This document shows, piece by piece, positions 32,428 to 42,015 of a stretch of DNA of 64,000 nucleotides (position 1 is its first letter; each line of letters begins with the position of its first letter). The stretch is from positions 19,860-83,859 of the forward strand of contig CAYVTA010000001.1 in the NCBI GenBank assembly GCA_964454355.1. The letters run 5' to 3'. This DNA is from UBA1081 sp964454355 (GTDB taxonomy: Bacteria > Bacillota > Clostridia > Oscillospirales > Acutalibacteraceae). The notes below the pieces were generated by a model, which ran no database searches, was not told the origin of the DNA, and saw nothing but the letters and a program-made list of their open reading frames with translations. The translations under genes and the position numbers were made by a program.

Positions 32428-34755
32428 TTATGCCTTCGTGCAAAGGATTTTACCGTCTGCTACTGAAACATTTATCTGACTGATGCTCATATTTCTGCTT
32501 TCAATAATAATATTTGCAATTGCGTCTTCAATGTGCTTTCTGATAGCAATGCGAATATCTCTTGCACCTCTTTCGCCGCCTGTTGCGATATCAGCAATAG
32601 CTGAATGCACATCATCACTGACATTGAGATTAATGCCTTTATCCCGAAGTCCGGGCACAAGATCTGCAATAAGAATTTTTGCAATCTGCTCATAGCTTTC
32701 ATTATCAAGAGGATTGAAAACAATTACCTCATCAACTCTGCCGATAAATTCAGGACGAAGGAACTCGTGAAGTCCTTTCATGGCCTTTTCTTTTGATGCA
32801 TCACCCTGTGTTTTACCAAAGCCCATCGCACTCTCACGGTTCTGACTGCCTGCATTTGAGGTCATGATGATAACTGTATTTGAAAAATCAACTGTTCTGC
32901 CTTGAGCATCACTTGTTTTTCCTTCATCAAGAATTTGAAGAAGAATATTCATTACATCCGGATGTGCCTTTTCGATTTCATCAAACAAAATTACGGAATA
33001 GGGCTTTCTTCTGACCTTTTCTGTAAGCTGTCCGGCTTCATCATATCCCACATATCCGGGAGGTGAACCGATAATTCTGGAAACGCTGTGTTTCTCCATA
33101 AACTCGGACATATCAAGTCTGATAAGAGTTTCAGGAGTGTCAAAAAGCTCATTTGCAAGCTGTTTGACAAGCTCTGTTTTACCGACACCTGTAGGACCGA
33201 CGAAAATAAAGGATGCAGGGCGTTTCTGAGGATTTATCTGAATTTTGTTTCTTCTGATAGCAGCAGAAACCGCTTCAACAGCCGCATCCTGACCAATTAT
33301 TCTGGCTTTGAGATGTGCTTCCATATCTGCAAGCTTGTCAAGGTCTGAATCAATAATTTTTCTTACGGGTATACCTGTCCAAAGATTGATAACCTTAGCA
33401 AGATCGTCTTCCGTAACATCGTTGTCCTTTGCTTTTTCACGAAGCTCATCAAGAGAGTTTTCTATACTCATCATCTCTGAACGCACAGCGGCAAGTGCCT
33501 CATAATCAGGTTCTTCTCCGTCCTGAGTATTCACAAGCTGTTCTTCGGCAGCTTTAAGCTCCTTAAGTCTGTTTTCCGCAATCTCACAATCACTTATAGC
33601 TTTGTTGCGAAGATTTGCACAGGTACAGGCTTCATCAAGAAGGTCAATTGCCTTATCAGGTAAAAATCTGTCGTTAATATATCTCTCTGAAAGAGTAACG
33701 GTAAGATAAAGCAGTCTGTCTGAAATTGAAACACGATGATACATTTCATAGTATCCCTTGATGCCCTGAAGCATTTTATAAGCATCATCAATAGAAGGCT
33801 CCTCAACCTTTACAGGTTGGAATCTTCTTTCAAGTGCAGAATCCTTCTCTATATACTTTCTGTATTCGGTAAATGTGGTTGCACCAATAACCTGTATTTC
33901 ACCTCTTGAAAGAGCAGGCTTTAAAATATTCGCAGCATTCATTGAGCCCTCGGCATCACCTGTACCGACAAGGTTATGAACCTCATCAATAAAGAGAATT
34001 ATATTTCCCTCAGCCTTGACTTCGTCGACAAGTCCTTTTATTCGACTTTCAAACTGACCCCTGAACTGAGTTCCTGCAACAAGAGCAGTAAGATCAAGAA
34101 GATGAATTTCTTTATCAACAAGCTTTGCCGGTACTGCACCTGCTGCAATCTTAAGAGCAAGTCCCTCAGCAATTGCGGTTTTACCTACACCGGGCTCACC
34201 TATAAGACACGGATTGTTCTTTGTTCGTCTGCAAAGAATCTGAGTTACTCTGTAGATCTCGTCCTCTCTGCCGATGATTGCATCAATTTTACCGTCTCTT
34301 GCCTTCTTTGTAAGGTCTGTACAGTAGAGATTAAGGAATTTTCTCTGTTTCTCCTGCTTTTCTTGTTTTTTATCCTTGCCGAAGCGTTTTTTACGCTGTT
34401 TTTCTGCCGGAGAATTGTCTTCGTTTTTAGGAACTACGGCACCGTCATTACTGTTTTTGTTCATGGTTCCCATAAGTCCCTGCATAAAGGGAAATGTACC
34501 TGCCCCGCCGAACTGAAAACCGTTTTCATCTCCACCCATAGCATCCATTGCGTCACCCAATTGTTCGCTTACGGCATCAATATCTTCTTCGGTAATACCC
34601 ATGTTTTCCATCATCTGTTTAATGGGACCGATATTCATATCCATTGCACATTTAAGGCAAAGTCCTTCTTGGGTAGTATCGTCACCCTGAATTTTTGAGA
34701 TAAAAACCACTGCCGGATTTTTACCGCATTTTGAGCATAACATTCTGTTGTCCAT
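32428..34755 (-). CDS. ClpE-type AAA+ unfoldase with N-terminal zinc finger
   Basis: A zinc finger (C7-x2-C10, C33-x2-C36) replaces the usual Clp N-domain, as in ClpE. A charged Gly/Lys-rich linker (about 70-140) follows, then two AAA+ modules: GEPGVGKT at 186-193 with LFIDEVHNLVG, and GPTGVGKT in the second with LFDEIEKAHPDV. A UvrB-like coiled middle region (about 390-460) separates them. MGFG near 650 sits where ClpP-binding IGF/LGF loops occur, so it likely works with ClpP, which is not in this window. Clp ATPases unfold damaged proteins. It is the last gene of the operon, 11 bp after hslO, a second stress chaperone. Confidence 0.88.
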   Translation of the reverse strand: MDNRMLCSKCGKNPAVVFISKIQGDDTTQEGLCLKCAMDMNIGPIKQMMENMGITEEDIDAVSEQLGDAMDAMGGDENGFQFGGAGTFPFMQGLMGTMNKNSNDGAVVPKNEDNSPAEKQRKKRFGKDKKQEKQEKQRKFLNLYCTDLTKKARDGKIDAIIGREDEIYRVTQILCRRTKNNPCLIGEPGVGKTAIAEGLALKIAAGAVPAKLVDKEIHLLDLTALVAGTQFRGQFESRIKGLVDEVKAEGNIILFIDEVHNLVGTGDAEGSMNAANILKPALSRGEIQVIGATTFTEYRKYIEKDSALERRFQPVKVEEPSIDDAYKMLQGIKGYYEMYHRVSISDRLLYLTVTLSERYINDRFLPDKAIDLLDEACTCANLRNKAISDCEIAENRLKELKAAEEQLVNTQDGEEPDYEALAAVRSEMMSIENSLDELREKAKDNDVTEDDLAKVINLWTGIPVRKIIDSDLDKLADMEAHLKARIIGQDAAVEAVSAAIRRNKIQINPQKRPASFIFVGPTGVGKTELVKQLANELFDTPETLIRLDMSEFMEKHSVSRIIGSPPGYVGYDEAGQLTEKVRRKPYSVILFDEIEKAHPDVMNILLQILDEGKTSDAQGRTVDFSNTVIIMTSNAGSQNRESAMGFGKTQGDASKEKAMKGLHEFLRPEFIGRVDEVIVFNPLDNESYEQIAKILIADLVPGLRDKGINLNVSDDVHSAIADIATGGERGARDIRIAIRKHIEDAIANIIIESRNMSISQINVSVADGKILCTKA

Positions 34756-34766
34756 TTATTTTCTCC

Positions 34767-35642
34767 TTAGGTAGCTTCATCAATCAAATCAAGAATATCA
34801 CGACTTGAGAAATTGTAAGCTTTGTTGCAAAATTGACACTTAACTTCCGTATTTTCGTCCTGTGCCATATCAAGAAGCTCTGTTTTACCTGCTGAAATAA
34901 GCGCATTTTGCACACGCTCAAGAGAACAGTCGCATTCATATACAGGATGCATTTCATCAAGAACTTCAATGTTAAAAGATGGTAAAACTGCCTTGCAGAT
35001 ATCCTCGGGAGTCATACCTTCAACAAGCATCTTTGTAACCGACTGAATACCCTGAATATCTTTTTCAACCATATCTATCGTATCGTCTGCAGCCGTGGGA
35101 AGAAGCTGAATCAGGAAACCGCCGGCTTTAAGAACAGACTTATCCTGTGCAACAAGTACACCCAGTCCGCATACAGACGGTGTCTGCTCACTTGTTGCAA
35201 AATATGAAGTAATATCCTCTGCAATCTCACCGGAAACGATAGGAACTTGTCCCACAAAAGGCTCTTTAAGTCCCAGATCTTTTATAACGGTAAGAAAACC
35301 GTTTGTTCCTACTGCTGTGCCTACATCTAATTTCCCTTTACTGTTCAAAGGAAGCTCTACGTTTCCGTCAACAATATAGCCTTTAACATGGCAATTGCTG
35401 TCTGCAACAGCAATAACGGAACCGGCAGGGCCGCCGCCGTTTATTTTTACGGTAAGAGTATCATTTTTACCTTTAAGCATACTGCCCATCATAGCAGATG
35501 CAGTAAGCAGTCTGCCCAGTGCGGCTGTACAAACCTTTGATGTTGAATGTATTTCAAACGCTTCCTGGACGACGTCAGTTGTATCACAAGCCATAATAAG
35601 CAATGTTCCGTCATCAGAAATGCATCTAACAAGTTTTCCCAT
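34767..35642 (-). CDS. hslO: Redox-regulated chaperone Hsp33
   Basis: Hsp33 holds unfolding proteins after oxidation. The C-terminal redox switch is visible as CDC (near 232-234) and CQFC (near 266-269), the four zinc-binding cysteines. The N-terminal domain shows GRLLTASAMMGSMLKG and GGGPAGSVIAVAD, both conserved. Length of 291 is standard. It lies between a methyltransferase (17 bp upstream) and clpE (11 bp downstream). In an anaerobe its switch would sense oxygen or bile/hypochlorite stress (family knowledge). Confidence 0.93.
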   Translation of the reverse strand: MGKLVRCISDDGTLLIMACDTTDVVQEAFEIHSTSKVCTAALGRLLTASAMMGSMLKGKNDTLTVKINGGGPAGSVIAVADSNCHVKGYIVDGNVELPLNSKGKLDVGTAVGTNGFLTVIKDLGLKEPFVGQVPIVSGEIAEDITSYFATSEQTPSVCGLGVLVAQDKSVLKAGGFLIQLLPTAADDTIDMVEKDIQGIQSVTKMLVEGMTPEDICKAVLPSFNIEVLDEMHPVYECDCSLERVQNALISAGKTELLDMAQDENTEVKCQFCNKAYNFSSRDILDLIDEAT

Positions 35643-35659
35643 TAATTATACCTCTGTTT

Positions 35660-36388
35660 TTATAATTTTATTGCCGAAATATAAACCCTGTGTGAACTAT
35701 CCTTCGGCTTTCTGAATTTCATATCATCATATACTCCTGAAACGGAAAATCCCGATTCTTTGAGCCATTGACAGATTTCATCAATCTCATATGCTCTTTC
35801 GGAAAAATATTCACATTCCCTAACATAGGAATCGCCTTGCGAGATAAATATATCAAGGCTCATATCCACCGTTTTGCTTTTCTTTCTGTAGTAATTCTGC
35901 CAGACGACATATGCATCATCAGTTTCGTATACAAAAGTATTGTCGCCCAGTACATATTCATGTTTAAAGGGAGTGTTTACATCAAAAACAAAAACTCCGC
36001 CTTTTTCAAGATGCTTACTTACTGCGTAAAATGTTTTTTTTACATCCGAAGGAGAAGTGAGGTGATTTATACCGTCAAGGGAACAGACTGCCGCATTTAC
36101 GGTTGAACCGAGATTCAGTTTCCTCATATCCTGGCAGATGATCAGAGCATTATCCAACTTTTCAGCAGCAATAGCAAGCATATCCGAAGACAAATCTGAA
36201 AGTATCATTTCATAGCCGTATGATGCAAGAAAAGCTGACAGTGTGCCTGTTCCGCAGGCTAAATCAAGAAGCCTTCCGATGTCACATCCGTTTTTCACAA
36301 GCAGCTTTCTTATATACTCCGCCCGTTTTTCATATTCTACATCCTGAGTAAGTTCATCGTAAACAATGGCAAAAGAATTATAACTCAT
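35660..36388 (-). CDS. Class I SAM-dependent methyltransferase
   Basis: Rossmann methyltransferase with LLDLACGTGTLSAFLASYG (about 41-59) as the SAM loop, followed by LSDLSSDML and the acidic IICQDMRKL. Members of this group (YqeM/YodH-like) have various or unknown acceptors; the N-terminal YNSFAIVYDELTQDVEYEKRA is typical of it. Length of 242 is normal. Its ATG overlaps the YerC-like stop as ATGA, so translation is coupled. The target cannot be read from the sequence. Confidence 0.8.
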   Translation of the reverse strand: MSYNSFAIVYDELTQDVEYEKRAEYIRKLLVKNGCDIGRLLDLACGTGTLSAFLASYGYEMILSDLSSDMLAIAAEKLDNALIICQDMRKLNLGSTVNAAVCSLDGINHLTSPSDVKKTFYAVSKHLEKGGVFVFDVNTPFKHEYVLGDNTFVYETDDAYVVWQNYYRKKSKTVDMSLDIFISQGDSYVRECEYFSERAYEIDEICQWLKESGFSVSGVYDDMKFRKPKDSSHRVYISAIKL

Positions 36389-36669
36389 TCTTTATCTACC
36401 CTTGTAAAAATATCATACTGATTGTAATTCGTCATATAACGCTTTACACGGCTGATGGTTGCAGGGGATGCACCCGTCTGTTCTTCAATTTCATCATACT
36501 TTTTGCCTTCTGATACCATTTTTGCGACTACAAAGCGTTGAGCCATTGCACTCACTTCAGTATCTGTGCACAAATCTTTGAAAAAAGCGGCACATTCCTC
36601 CTCGTTTTTCAGTGATAAAACAGCTTTATAAAGCATTTTTGCATTTTCGATCTTTACGCTTTCTTTCAT
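36385..36669 (-). CDS. YerC/TrpR-like DNA-binding protein
   Basis: A 94-residue protein of the TrpR superfamily: FFKDLCTDTEVSAMAQRF is the conserved block and GKKYDEIEEQTGASPATISRVKRY the helix-turn-helix. In Firmicutes this family (YerC/YecD) is found next to various genes and is not a tryptophan repressor. The frame is open to a TTG at 36687, but the ATG at 36669 is preceded by AAAGGGCGG and gives the family start. It lies 22 bp after the tandem ThyX gene and could regulate this operon, although no operator was identified. Confidence 0.85.
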   Translation of the reverse strand: MKESVKIENAKMLYKAVLSLKNEEECAAFFKDLCTDTEVSAMAQRFVVAKMVSEGKKYDEIEEQTGASPATISRVKRYMTNYNQYDIFTRVDKE

Positions 36670-36691
36670 GGCAAACCGCCCTTTCAATATA

Positions 36692-38080
36692 TCAAAGATT
36701 TATAAAATTCTGTTTAACTTCCTGAGCTTTTCCGCAGGAAAGTATTCCCTCGGGACAGGATGAAATATAGCAGCTCGGACCGTATTTGTTAAAAATTGCT
36801 GGTGAAACAGCTCTGAGCTGACGAAGCATTTCAATTGCATATTCTCTGATTTCCCACTGAGCTCTGTTACAGGTTCTCAGCTTCATAAACAACATAAGCT
36901 CTCTGCCGTTCATTGATGAAACAATATCAAGAGTATTTCCGCTAAGCTGGCAATATACAAGCTGCTCTTCACTGCATCCGAGTTCTTTGAGTGATGTGTA
37001 CAGTTCATTAATTTTTTCAAATGCAGCATGATAACGGTCCAAGAGTTCACCGTTCACAGCAACAGTTTCAGGAACAATATACTTCTTTCGATTTGTAAGA
37101 GTCAAGCAGGGAACCATAAGAGAATGCATCCTGTGACGTGCAAAATGAGTTATTGACGAAAGAGATACTCCGTTAAGACGGAATGTATAATTTATGGTTT
37201 CCAACGGTCTGGGTCTTATTGAAGACAGCACACAGTCAAGAATTTTATCAACATTTCCCGCATCCGCAACAATTTTTTCTATAGCATCGGGCGTATACTG
37301 TCTTGTCCAAATAAGGGCAGATCTTGCAACGCTTTTTTCTGCATCGGGAGAATATGAAAGAAGCTGAACCTTCTCTTCGGTTTTTATATTCTCTTCGTAA
37401 TTATTAAACATATAGCCTAATGCTATTTTATCGGAATTTTCGGGCTTTCTTTTAAAGAAATCAATGCATATACCCGGTGTGAGTTTTTCAAGCTGCTCAT
37501 AGAGCTGTGTTCCAAGGTCGTAAAGCTCCTTGAACGCACTGCCTCTGCCAAAAAGCATGGAACGAAGAACCAACAGCAGCTCTCTTGCATTTATAGTACA
37601 GAAGAAATTGCTTCTAAGACAATAAGGAAGCAAGAATCTGGCATCTTCCTTCGGAACTCCTGCATCAACAAATGCATTGTATTCACCGAAAAGATAGTCC
37701 ATTGTCTCACAGTACTTGTCCTCAAGCTCCTTTTTTTCAAGGAACGGAACATAATATCCGCAGTCGCCGAAATTTACATAACGTCTTGATTTTACGGTAA
37801 ATGAAGCGAGTCTGAATTCAATCATAAACTGTTCAACAAATACGGAAACATCATTAAATGCAATATTAAAGACTGTATGCTCAATTGTGGAGTTGTGACC
37901 TGACCGAGTTACTTTTGAAATGAGCTTTGCGTTTTTTTCTCTGTCTTGAGATTTTTCTAAAATCTCAAACGCATTACCCTCCTGAGTTGAAATTCTGCCT
38001 GCCGCAGCAGGAATTTTCTCATCCGTATCACTCATTCCGATGATTTTTGCAATTGAGCCTCTGTAGTTTTCTGTATTCAT
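36692..38080 (-). CDS. Double-domain ThyX-like flavin-dependent thymidylate synthase
   Basis: ThyX makes dTMP from dUMP with FAD and methylene-tetrahydrofolate and is normally about 220-250 residues. This protein has 462 and contains two ThyX-like halves. The N-terminal half shows HNSTIEHTVF (62-71) and FRLASFTVKSRRY (89-101), where the RHR of the RHRX7S motif has become EFR. The C-terminal half has RHR at 315-317 but Cys in place of the motif Ser (325), plus SMNGRELMLFMKLR and CNRAQWEIRE (389-413), the typical end. AGGTGAG precedes ATG. It heads the operon with yerC. Whether one half is catalytic is not known; it could also be a ThyX-derived enzyme with another substrate. Confidence 0.78.
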   Translation of the reverse strand: MNTENYRGSIAKIIGMSDTDEKIPAAAGRISTQEGNAFEILEKSQDREKNAKLISKVTRSGHNSTIEHTVFNIAFNDVSVFVEQFMIEFRLASFTVKSRRYVNFGDCGYYVPFLEKKELEDKYCETMDYLFGEYNAFVDAGVPKEDARFLLPYCLRSNFFCTINARELLLVLRSMLFGRGSAFKELYDLGTQLYEQLEKLTPGICIDFFKRKPENSDKIALGYMFNNYEENIKTEEKVQLLSYSPDAEKSVARSALIWTRQYTPDAIEKIVADAGNVDKILDCVLSSIRPRPLETINYTFRLNGVSLSSITHFARHRMHSLMVPCLTLTNRKKYIVPETVAVNGELLDRYHAAFEKINELYTSLKELGCSEEQLVYCQLSGNTLDIVSSMNGRELMLFMKLRTCNRAQWEIREYAIEMLRQLRAVSPAIFNKYGPSCYISSCPEGILSCGKAQEVKQNFINL

Positions 38081-38112
38081 AATCCTTACTCACCTCAAAC
38101 TTAATCAGATTA

Positions 38113-38141
38113 ATATTATCACAGAATTGAAAAAAGGTCAA
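38113..38141 (-). promoter_or_regulatory. Promoter for the thyX-to-clpE operon
   Basis: On the minus strand TTGACC, 17 bp, TAATAT, about 32 bp before the ATG at 38080. Confidence 0.55.
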
Positions 38142-38226
38142 CCATAATATAATAAAAATAGACTTGAACTTTATAAATTCATATGATAAAATCTAACATA
38201 ACAGATTCAATTTGGAAGTGATATCA

Positions 38227-40029
38227 ATGGATAAAATTAAGATAGGTGTTCTCGGTGCAGGCAGAGGAAAATCAATGATGCAGTACTGTCAGGCGGCTGA
38301 TAACGCTGTGCTTGTGGCTGTATGTGACTACTCTGAGTTTCATATTAACAGAATCAAAGAAAAACTAAATGATGACAGCATCAGTTATTACTCATCTTTT
38401 GATGAATTTATTGAGCATGATATGGATGCAGTCGTTCTTGCTAATTTTGCCAATGAGCATGCACCCTATGCGGTAAAATGCCTTAACAAAGGTCTTCATG
38501 TTATCAGCGAGGTACTTCCCTGCCAAACTCTCAAAGAGGCTGTTGAGCTTGTTGAAGCTGTTGAAAAGACAGGCAAAATATACGCTTATGCAGAGAATTA
38601 CTGCTATATGCCTGCTACATATGAAATGAGAAAGCTTTACAGAGAAGGCAAAATCGGGGAATTTGAGTACGGTGAAGGCGAATATATGCACAACTGCGAA
38701 CCGGATTGGGATTATCTCACATTTGGCGATCCCAACCACTGGAGAAATACAATGAGTGCATTTTATTATTGCACACATTCAATAGGTCCGCTTATTCACA
38801 TAACCGGTCTTCGTCCCGTATCTGTTACAGGTTTTGAGATGCCCTTTAATGCAAGAATGGCTCGAATGGGTGCAAAAGCAGGTAATGCCGGTGTTGAGAT
38901 GATAACTCTTGAAAACGGTGCTGTTATTAAGAGTCTGCATGGTGTAGGCTGTTCAAGAAACTCCATTTGGTACACTGTTTACGGTTCAGACGGCAGACTT
39001 GAAAGTGCAAGAGAAGACACAAAGAAGGGTGATGTTACAACTCTTTATGTAAACAATCCCGAAAACTTCTCTGTTAAATGCTATCAGCCACAATCTGCAT
39101 TTGATGACATTGCCAAGGATTTCGGACACGGAAACTCAGATTTTTACTCGATGTATCATGCAGTTGAAAAAATGAGAGGCAATGAACAGGCTGATATTGT
39201 TGATATATATGAAGCTCTTGATATGTTCCTGCCCGGAATCTTTGCTTACCGTTCTGTACTTAACGGCGGTATTCCCATGGAGGTTCCCAATTTCAGAGAT
39301 CCTGCTGTAAGAGAAAAATACAGAAACGATACACAATGCACTGATCCGAATGTTGCAGGAGATATGCTTATTCCCTCATATTCAAAAGGAAATCCTGAAA
39401 TTCCCGATGAAATATACGAGGAACACAAAAGAACATGGAAACCTCATGCAATGTCTTCAAACAAGCAGTTAAAGCTTATCGTTTTCCCCAAAGACAAAGA
39501 AATTCCTCAGCTTCCCGAAGGATATTCAATCAGAAGATATCAGGGTGAAGAGGATATTCCTCATTGGATAAGAATTTGCAATAACGGTCTTGTCCGTTAC
39601 GGTGCCGATAATTCCGCATTCACAGACTGTATGGAAAACATTGACACATACGAAGACACATTCTTCATTGTTAACGAAAAAGAAATACCTGTCGCAACAA
39701 TAACTGCAGTACGCAAGTATCCCACAACAGGTTTAGGTCTTGTTCATATGGTATCCGTTGCTGATTCCGAAAGAGGAAAAGGACTCGGTCATGCTCTTTG
39801 TGCGATTGCAGAAAAGCATTTCTATGACAATGGTGTTAAAATGGCTACTCTTACAACGGACGATTACAGAATTGCTGCCTGCAAGAGCTATCTTAAGGCA
39901 GGCTGGATGCCCGTAAATCACGATGTGGATATGGTTATCCGTTGGACGAGAGTTATGAAGAAGTTTGGCATCACCGAGCTTCAGATGGTAACTGAAGACG
40001 GAGAAAAGGATGTTCTGCTGAAAATATAA
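38227..40029 (+). CDS. Gfo/Idh/MocA oxidoreductase fused to a GNAT acetyltransferase
   Basis: Residues 1 to about 390 form a Gfo/Idh/MocA dehydrogenase: GVLGAGRGKSM at the N-terminus for NAD, HVISEVLPC where the EKP Lys is replaced (E-V-L), and HNCEPDWDYLTFGDPNHWR in the substrate region. From about 420 to 565 lies a GNAT domain with LVHMVSVADSERGKGLGHAL (acetyl-CoA loop) and a final TDDYRIAACKSYLKAGWMP. The frame opens at a TTG (38212), but GGAAGTG directly precedes the ATG at 38227. Such a fusion suggests that a sugar is oxidised at one carbon and an amino group is acetylated, but this is inference. The gene is alone on its strand. Confidence 0.8.
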   Translation: MDKIKIGVLGAGRGKSMMQYCQAADNAVLVAVCDYSEFHINRIKEKLNDDSISYYSSFDEFIEHDMDAVVLANFANEHAPYAVKCLNKGLHVISEVLPCQTLKEAVELVEAVEKTGKIYAYAENYCYMPATYEMRKLYREGKIGEFEYGEGEYMHNCEPDWDYLTFGDPNHWRNTMSAFYYCTHSIGPLIHITGLRPVSVTGFEMPFNARMARMGAKAGNAGVEMITLENGAVIKSLHGVGCSRNSIWYTVYGSDGRLESAREDTKKGDVTTLYVNNPENFSVKCYQPQSAFDDIAKDFGHGNSDFYSMYHAVEKMRGNEQADIVDIYEALDMFLPGIFAYRSVLNGGIPMEVPNFRDPAVREKYRNDTQCTDPNVAGDMLIPSYSKGNPEIPDEIYEEHKRTWKPHAMSSNKQLKLIVFPKDKEIPQLPEGYSIRRYQGEEDIPHWIRICNNGLVRYGADNSAFTDCMENIDTYEDTFFIVNEKEIPVATITAVRKYPTTGLGLVHMVSVADSERGKGLGHALCAIAEKHFYDNGVKMATLTTDDYRIAACKSYLKAGWMPVNHDVDMVIRWTRVMKKFGITELQMVTEDGEKDVLLKI

Positions 40030-40058
40030 GAAATAGCGTGTTAAATTATTATAAACAT

Positions 40059-40091
40059 GAGCCTCTAAAAGTTAAACACTTTTGGAGGCTC
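40059..40091. terminator. Long hairpin between convergent genes
   Basis: GAGCCTCTAAAAGT (40059-40072) pairs with ACTTTTGGAGGCTC (40078-40091) with one wobble. The T-run behind it is weak on both strands, so it may be a bidirectional terminator or an mRNA end structure. Confidence 0.5.
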
Positions 40092-40175
40092 ATATCAATT
40101 GAGTGATTTTCCGTTTTAGGAATTATTTTTTGTCTTTATGTTTTTTCAGCTCACAAGCCGATGTTAAGGAAATGC

Positions 40176-41996
40176 TTATTTTGCGTTCAAAATCTCCATA
40201 AACTCGTCGCCGGTAATGGTTTCTTTTTCGTATAGATACATCGTCAGCTCCTGCAACTTCTCCCTGTTTTCCATCAGCAGTCGGCGAGCCTTTTCATGCT
40301 GCTTTTTCACCAACTCTACCACTAGCTCGTCCACCTTCGTTTGAGTTTCAGCGGAGCAGGCAAGGCTTGCGTCGCCGCCCAGATACTGATTTGTCACGGT
40401 TTCCAACGCCACCATATCAAACGCATCACTCATACCGTAGCGGGTAATCATGGCACGTGCCAGCTTAGTAGCCTGTTCAATATCGTTGGATGCACCGGTG
40501 GAAACGGAGCCAAGTGCCACTTCTTCGGCAGCTCTGCCGCCTGCATAAGTTGCGATTCGGTTCTCTATTTCTTCTTTTGTCATCAGATAGTGATTATCCT
40601 GCTCCACCTGCATGGTGTAACCCAATGCACCGGAGGTTCTTGGGATAATGGTGATTTTTTGGACAGGAGCACTATGGGATTGAAGGGCAGCTACCAGTGC
40701 ATGACCGATTTCGTGGTATGCAACAGCCATTTTTTCATTATCGGAGAGAATGGCGTTTTTCTTTTGGTAACCGGCAATAACAACCTCAATGGATTCCTCA
40801 AGATCTTCCTGTGTTGCATATTTTCTGCCGCTGCGAACGGCTCTCAGTGCTGCTTCGTTTACAATGTTGGCCAATTCTGCACCGGATGCACCCGATGCCA
40901 TACGAGCCACGGTTCTATAGTCCATGTTGTCGGCAACCTTCACCTTCTTAGCATGAACACGCAAGATCTTTTCTCTGCCGTCCAGATCTGGCAACTCCAC
41001 AGGAACACGACGGTCAAAACGGCCGGGACGTGTCAATGCAGGGTCGAGAGATTCGGGACGGTTGGTGGCAGCAAGGATCATAACGCCGGAGTTACCTTCA
41101 AAACCGTCCATTTCGGTCAAGAGCTGGTTCAACGTCTGCTCACGTTCATCGTTACCACCGTGACCGCTTGTATTACGCTTCTGACCGATGGCATCGATCT
41201 CATCGATAAACACGATACAAGGGGCTTTTTCCTTTGCCTGCTTAAAGAGGTCTCTAACCTTACTTGCACCCATACCAACGAACATTTCAACAAACTCAGA
41301 GCCGGAAATAGCGAAGAAAGGCACGTTTGCTTCACCTGCAACAGCCTTTGCCAGCATAGTCTTACCGGTGCCGGGAGGGCCTACCAACAGAACACCCTTG
41401 GGCATCGTAGCACCAATCTCCCTGTATTTACTCGGGTCGTGTAAGTAATCCACGATCTCCGAAAGGCTCTCCTCTGCCTCGTCCACGCCCTCCACATCAG
41501 CAAAGCTGATACCGTCTGAGGATTTAACATAAACCTTGGCGTTGGACTTACCCATATTGAAAGACATTGAATTTGGACCGCCTCCGGCTTTTTCAAGCAT
41601 CTTCTTGGACAGCAATCGACCAAGCAGGGCAAAAAATGCCATAGGCAGAATCCATGTTACAAGAAAACTCAGCAGTACATTCGGTTCTTCCACGATCTCG
41701 GTGGAAAAATCCGCTCCGGATTCATAAAGCCGTTCCGTGAGATTTGGATCGTCCATTAGTCCGGTCTTATATATCTGCGTGTTTTCCGCATCCGTAAAGA
41801 TGATCTGATTGTCTTCAATGGACACTTGACCGATATTCTTTTCCTCTGTCATTGTCATAAAAGTACCGTAATCCACTTCTTTGACTTGCAATTCCGCCAA
41901 TTTTGGGATAGCCAACATATTCAGTAGCACCACGAACAGCATAGCGATCACACAATAAAAGATTAATGGTTTCTTTGGACTTTTAACTTCATTCAT
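40176..41996 (-). CDS. FtsH-type ATP-dependent zinc metalloprotease, TetR-linked copy
   Basis: Two membrane segments (about 10-30 and 107-130) flank an extracytoplasmic part, then an AAA+ domain with GPPGTGKT (206-213), FIDEIDAIG and the second region of homology RPGRFDRRV, then a zinc protease with HEIGH near 430 and a third ligand Asp in ASNDIEQAT. FtsH degrades membrane and short-lived cytosolic proteins. The frame is open to 42026, but GGAGGTG before the ATG at 41996 fixes the start. The coding DNA is visibly G+C-richer than its neighbours, and a divergent tetR with a shared palindrome sits upstream, so this is probably a transferred extra copy rather than the housekeeping ftsH. Confidence 0.9.
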   Translation of the reverse strand: MNEVKSPKKPLIFYCVIAMLFVVLLNMLAIPKLAELQVKEVDYGTFMTMTEEKNIGQVSIEDNQIIFTDAENTQIYKTGLMDDPNLTERLYESGADFSTEIVEEPNVLLSFLVTWILPMAFFALLGRLLSKKMLEKAGGGPNSMSFNMGKSNAKVYVKSSDGISFADVEGVDEAEESLSEIVDYLHDPSKYREIGATMPKGVLLVGPPGTGKTMLAKAVAGEANVPFFAISGSEFVEMFVGMGASKVRDLFKQAKEKAPCIVFIDEIDAIGQKRNTSGHGGNDEREQTLNQLLTEMDGFEGNSGVMILAATNRPESLDPALTRPGRFDRRVPVELPDLDGREKILRVHAKKVKVADNMDYRTVARMASGASGAELANIVNEAALRAVRSGRKYATQEDLEESIEVVIAGYQKKNAILSDNEKMAVAYHEIGHALVAALQSHSAPVQKITIIPRTSGALGYTMQVEQDNHYLMTKEEIENRIATYAGGRAAEEVALGSVSTGASNDIEQATKLARAMITRYGMSDAFDMVALETVTNQYLGGDASLACSAETQTKVDELVVELVKKQHEKARRLLMENREKLQELTMYLYEKETITGDEFMEILNAK

Positions 41997-42015
41997 AGTT
42001 TTTATTACACCTCCA

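Noticed and set aside
33976..34698. 240-aa plus-strand frame
   Set aside because: Antisense to clpE, rich in Cys and Phe without domain pattern; a shadow frame.
40341..41444. Long open frame (367 aa) on the plus strand
   Set aside because: It lies wholly antisense to ftsH, has Cys/His-rich unlikely composition and no ribosome site; it is a shadow of the G+C-richer ftsH coding sequence.
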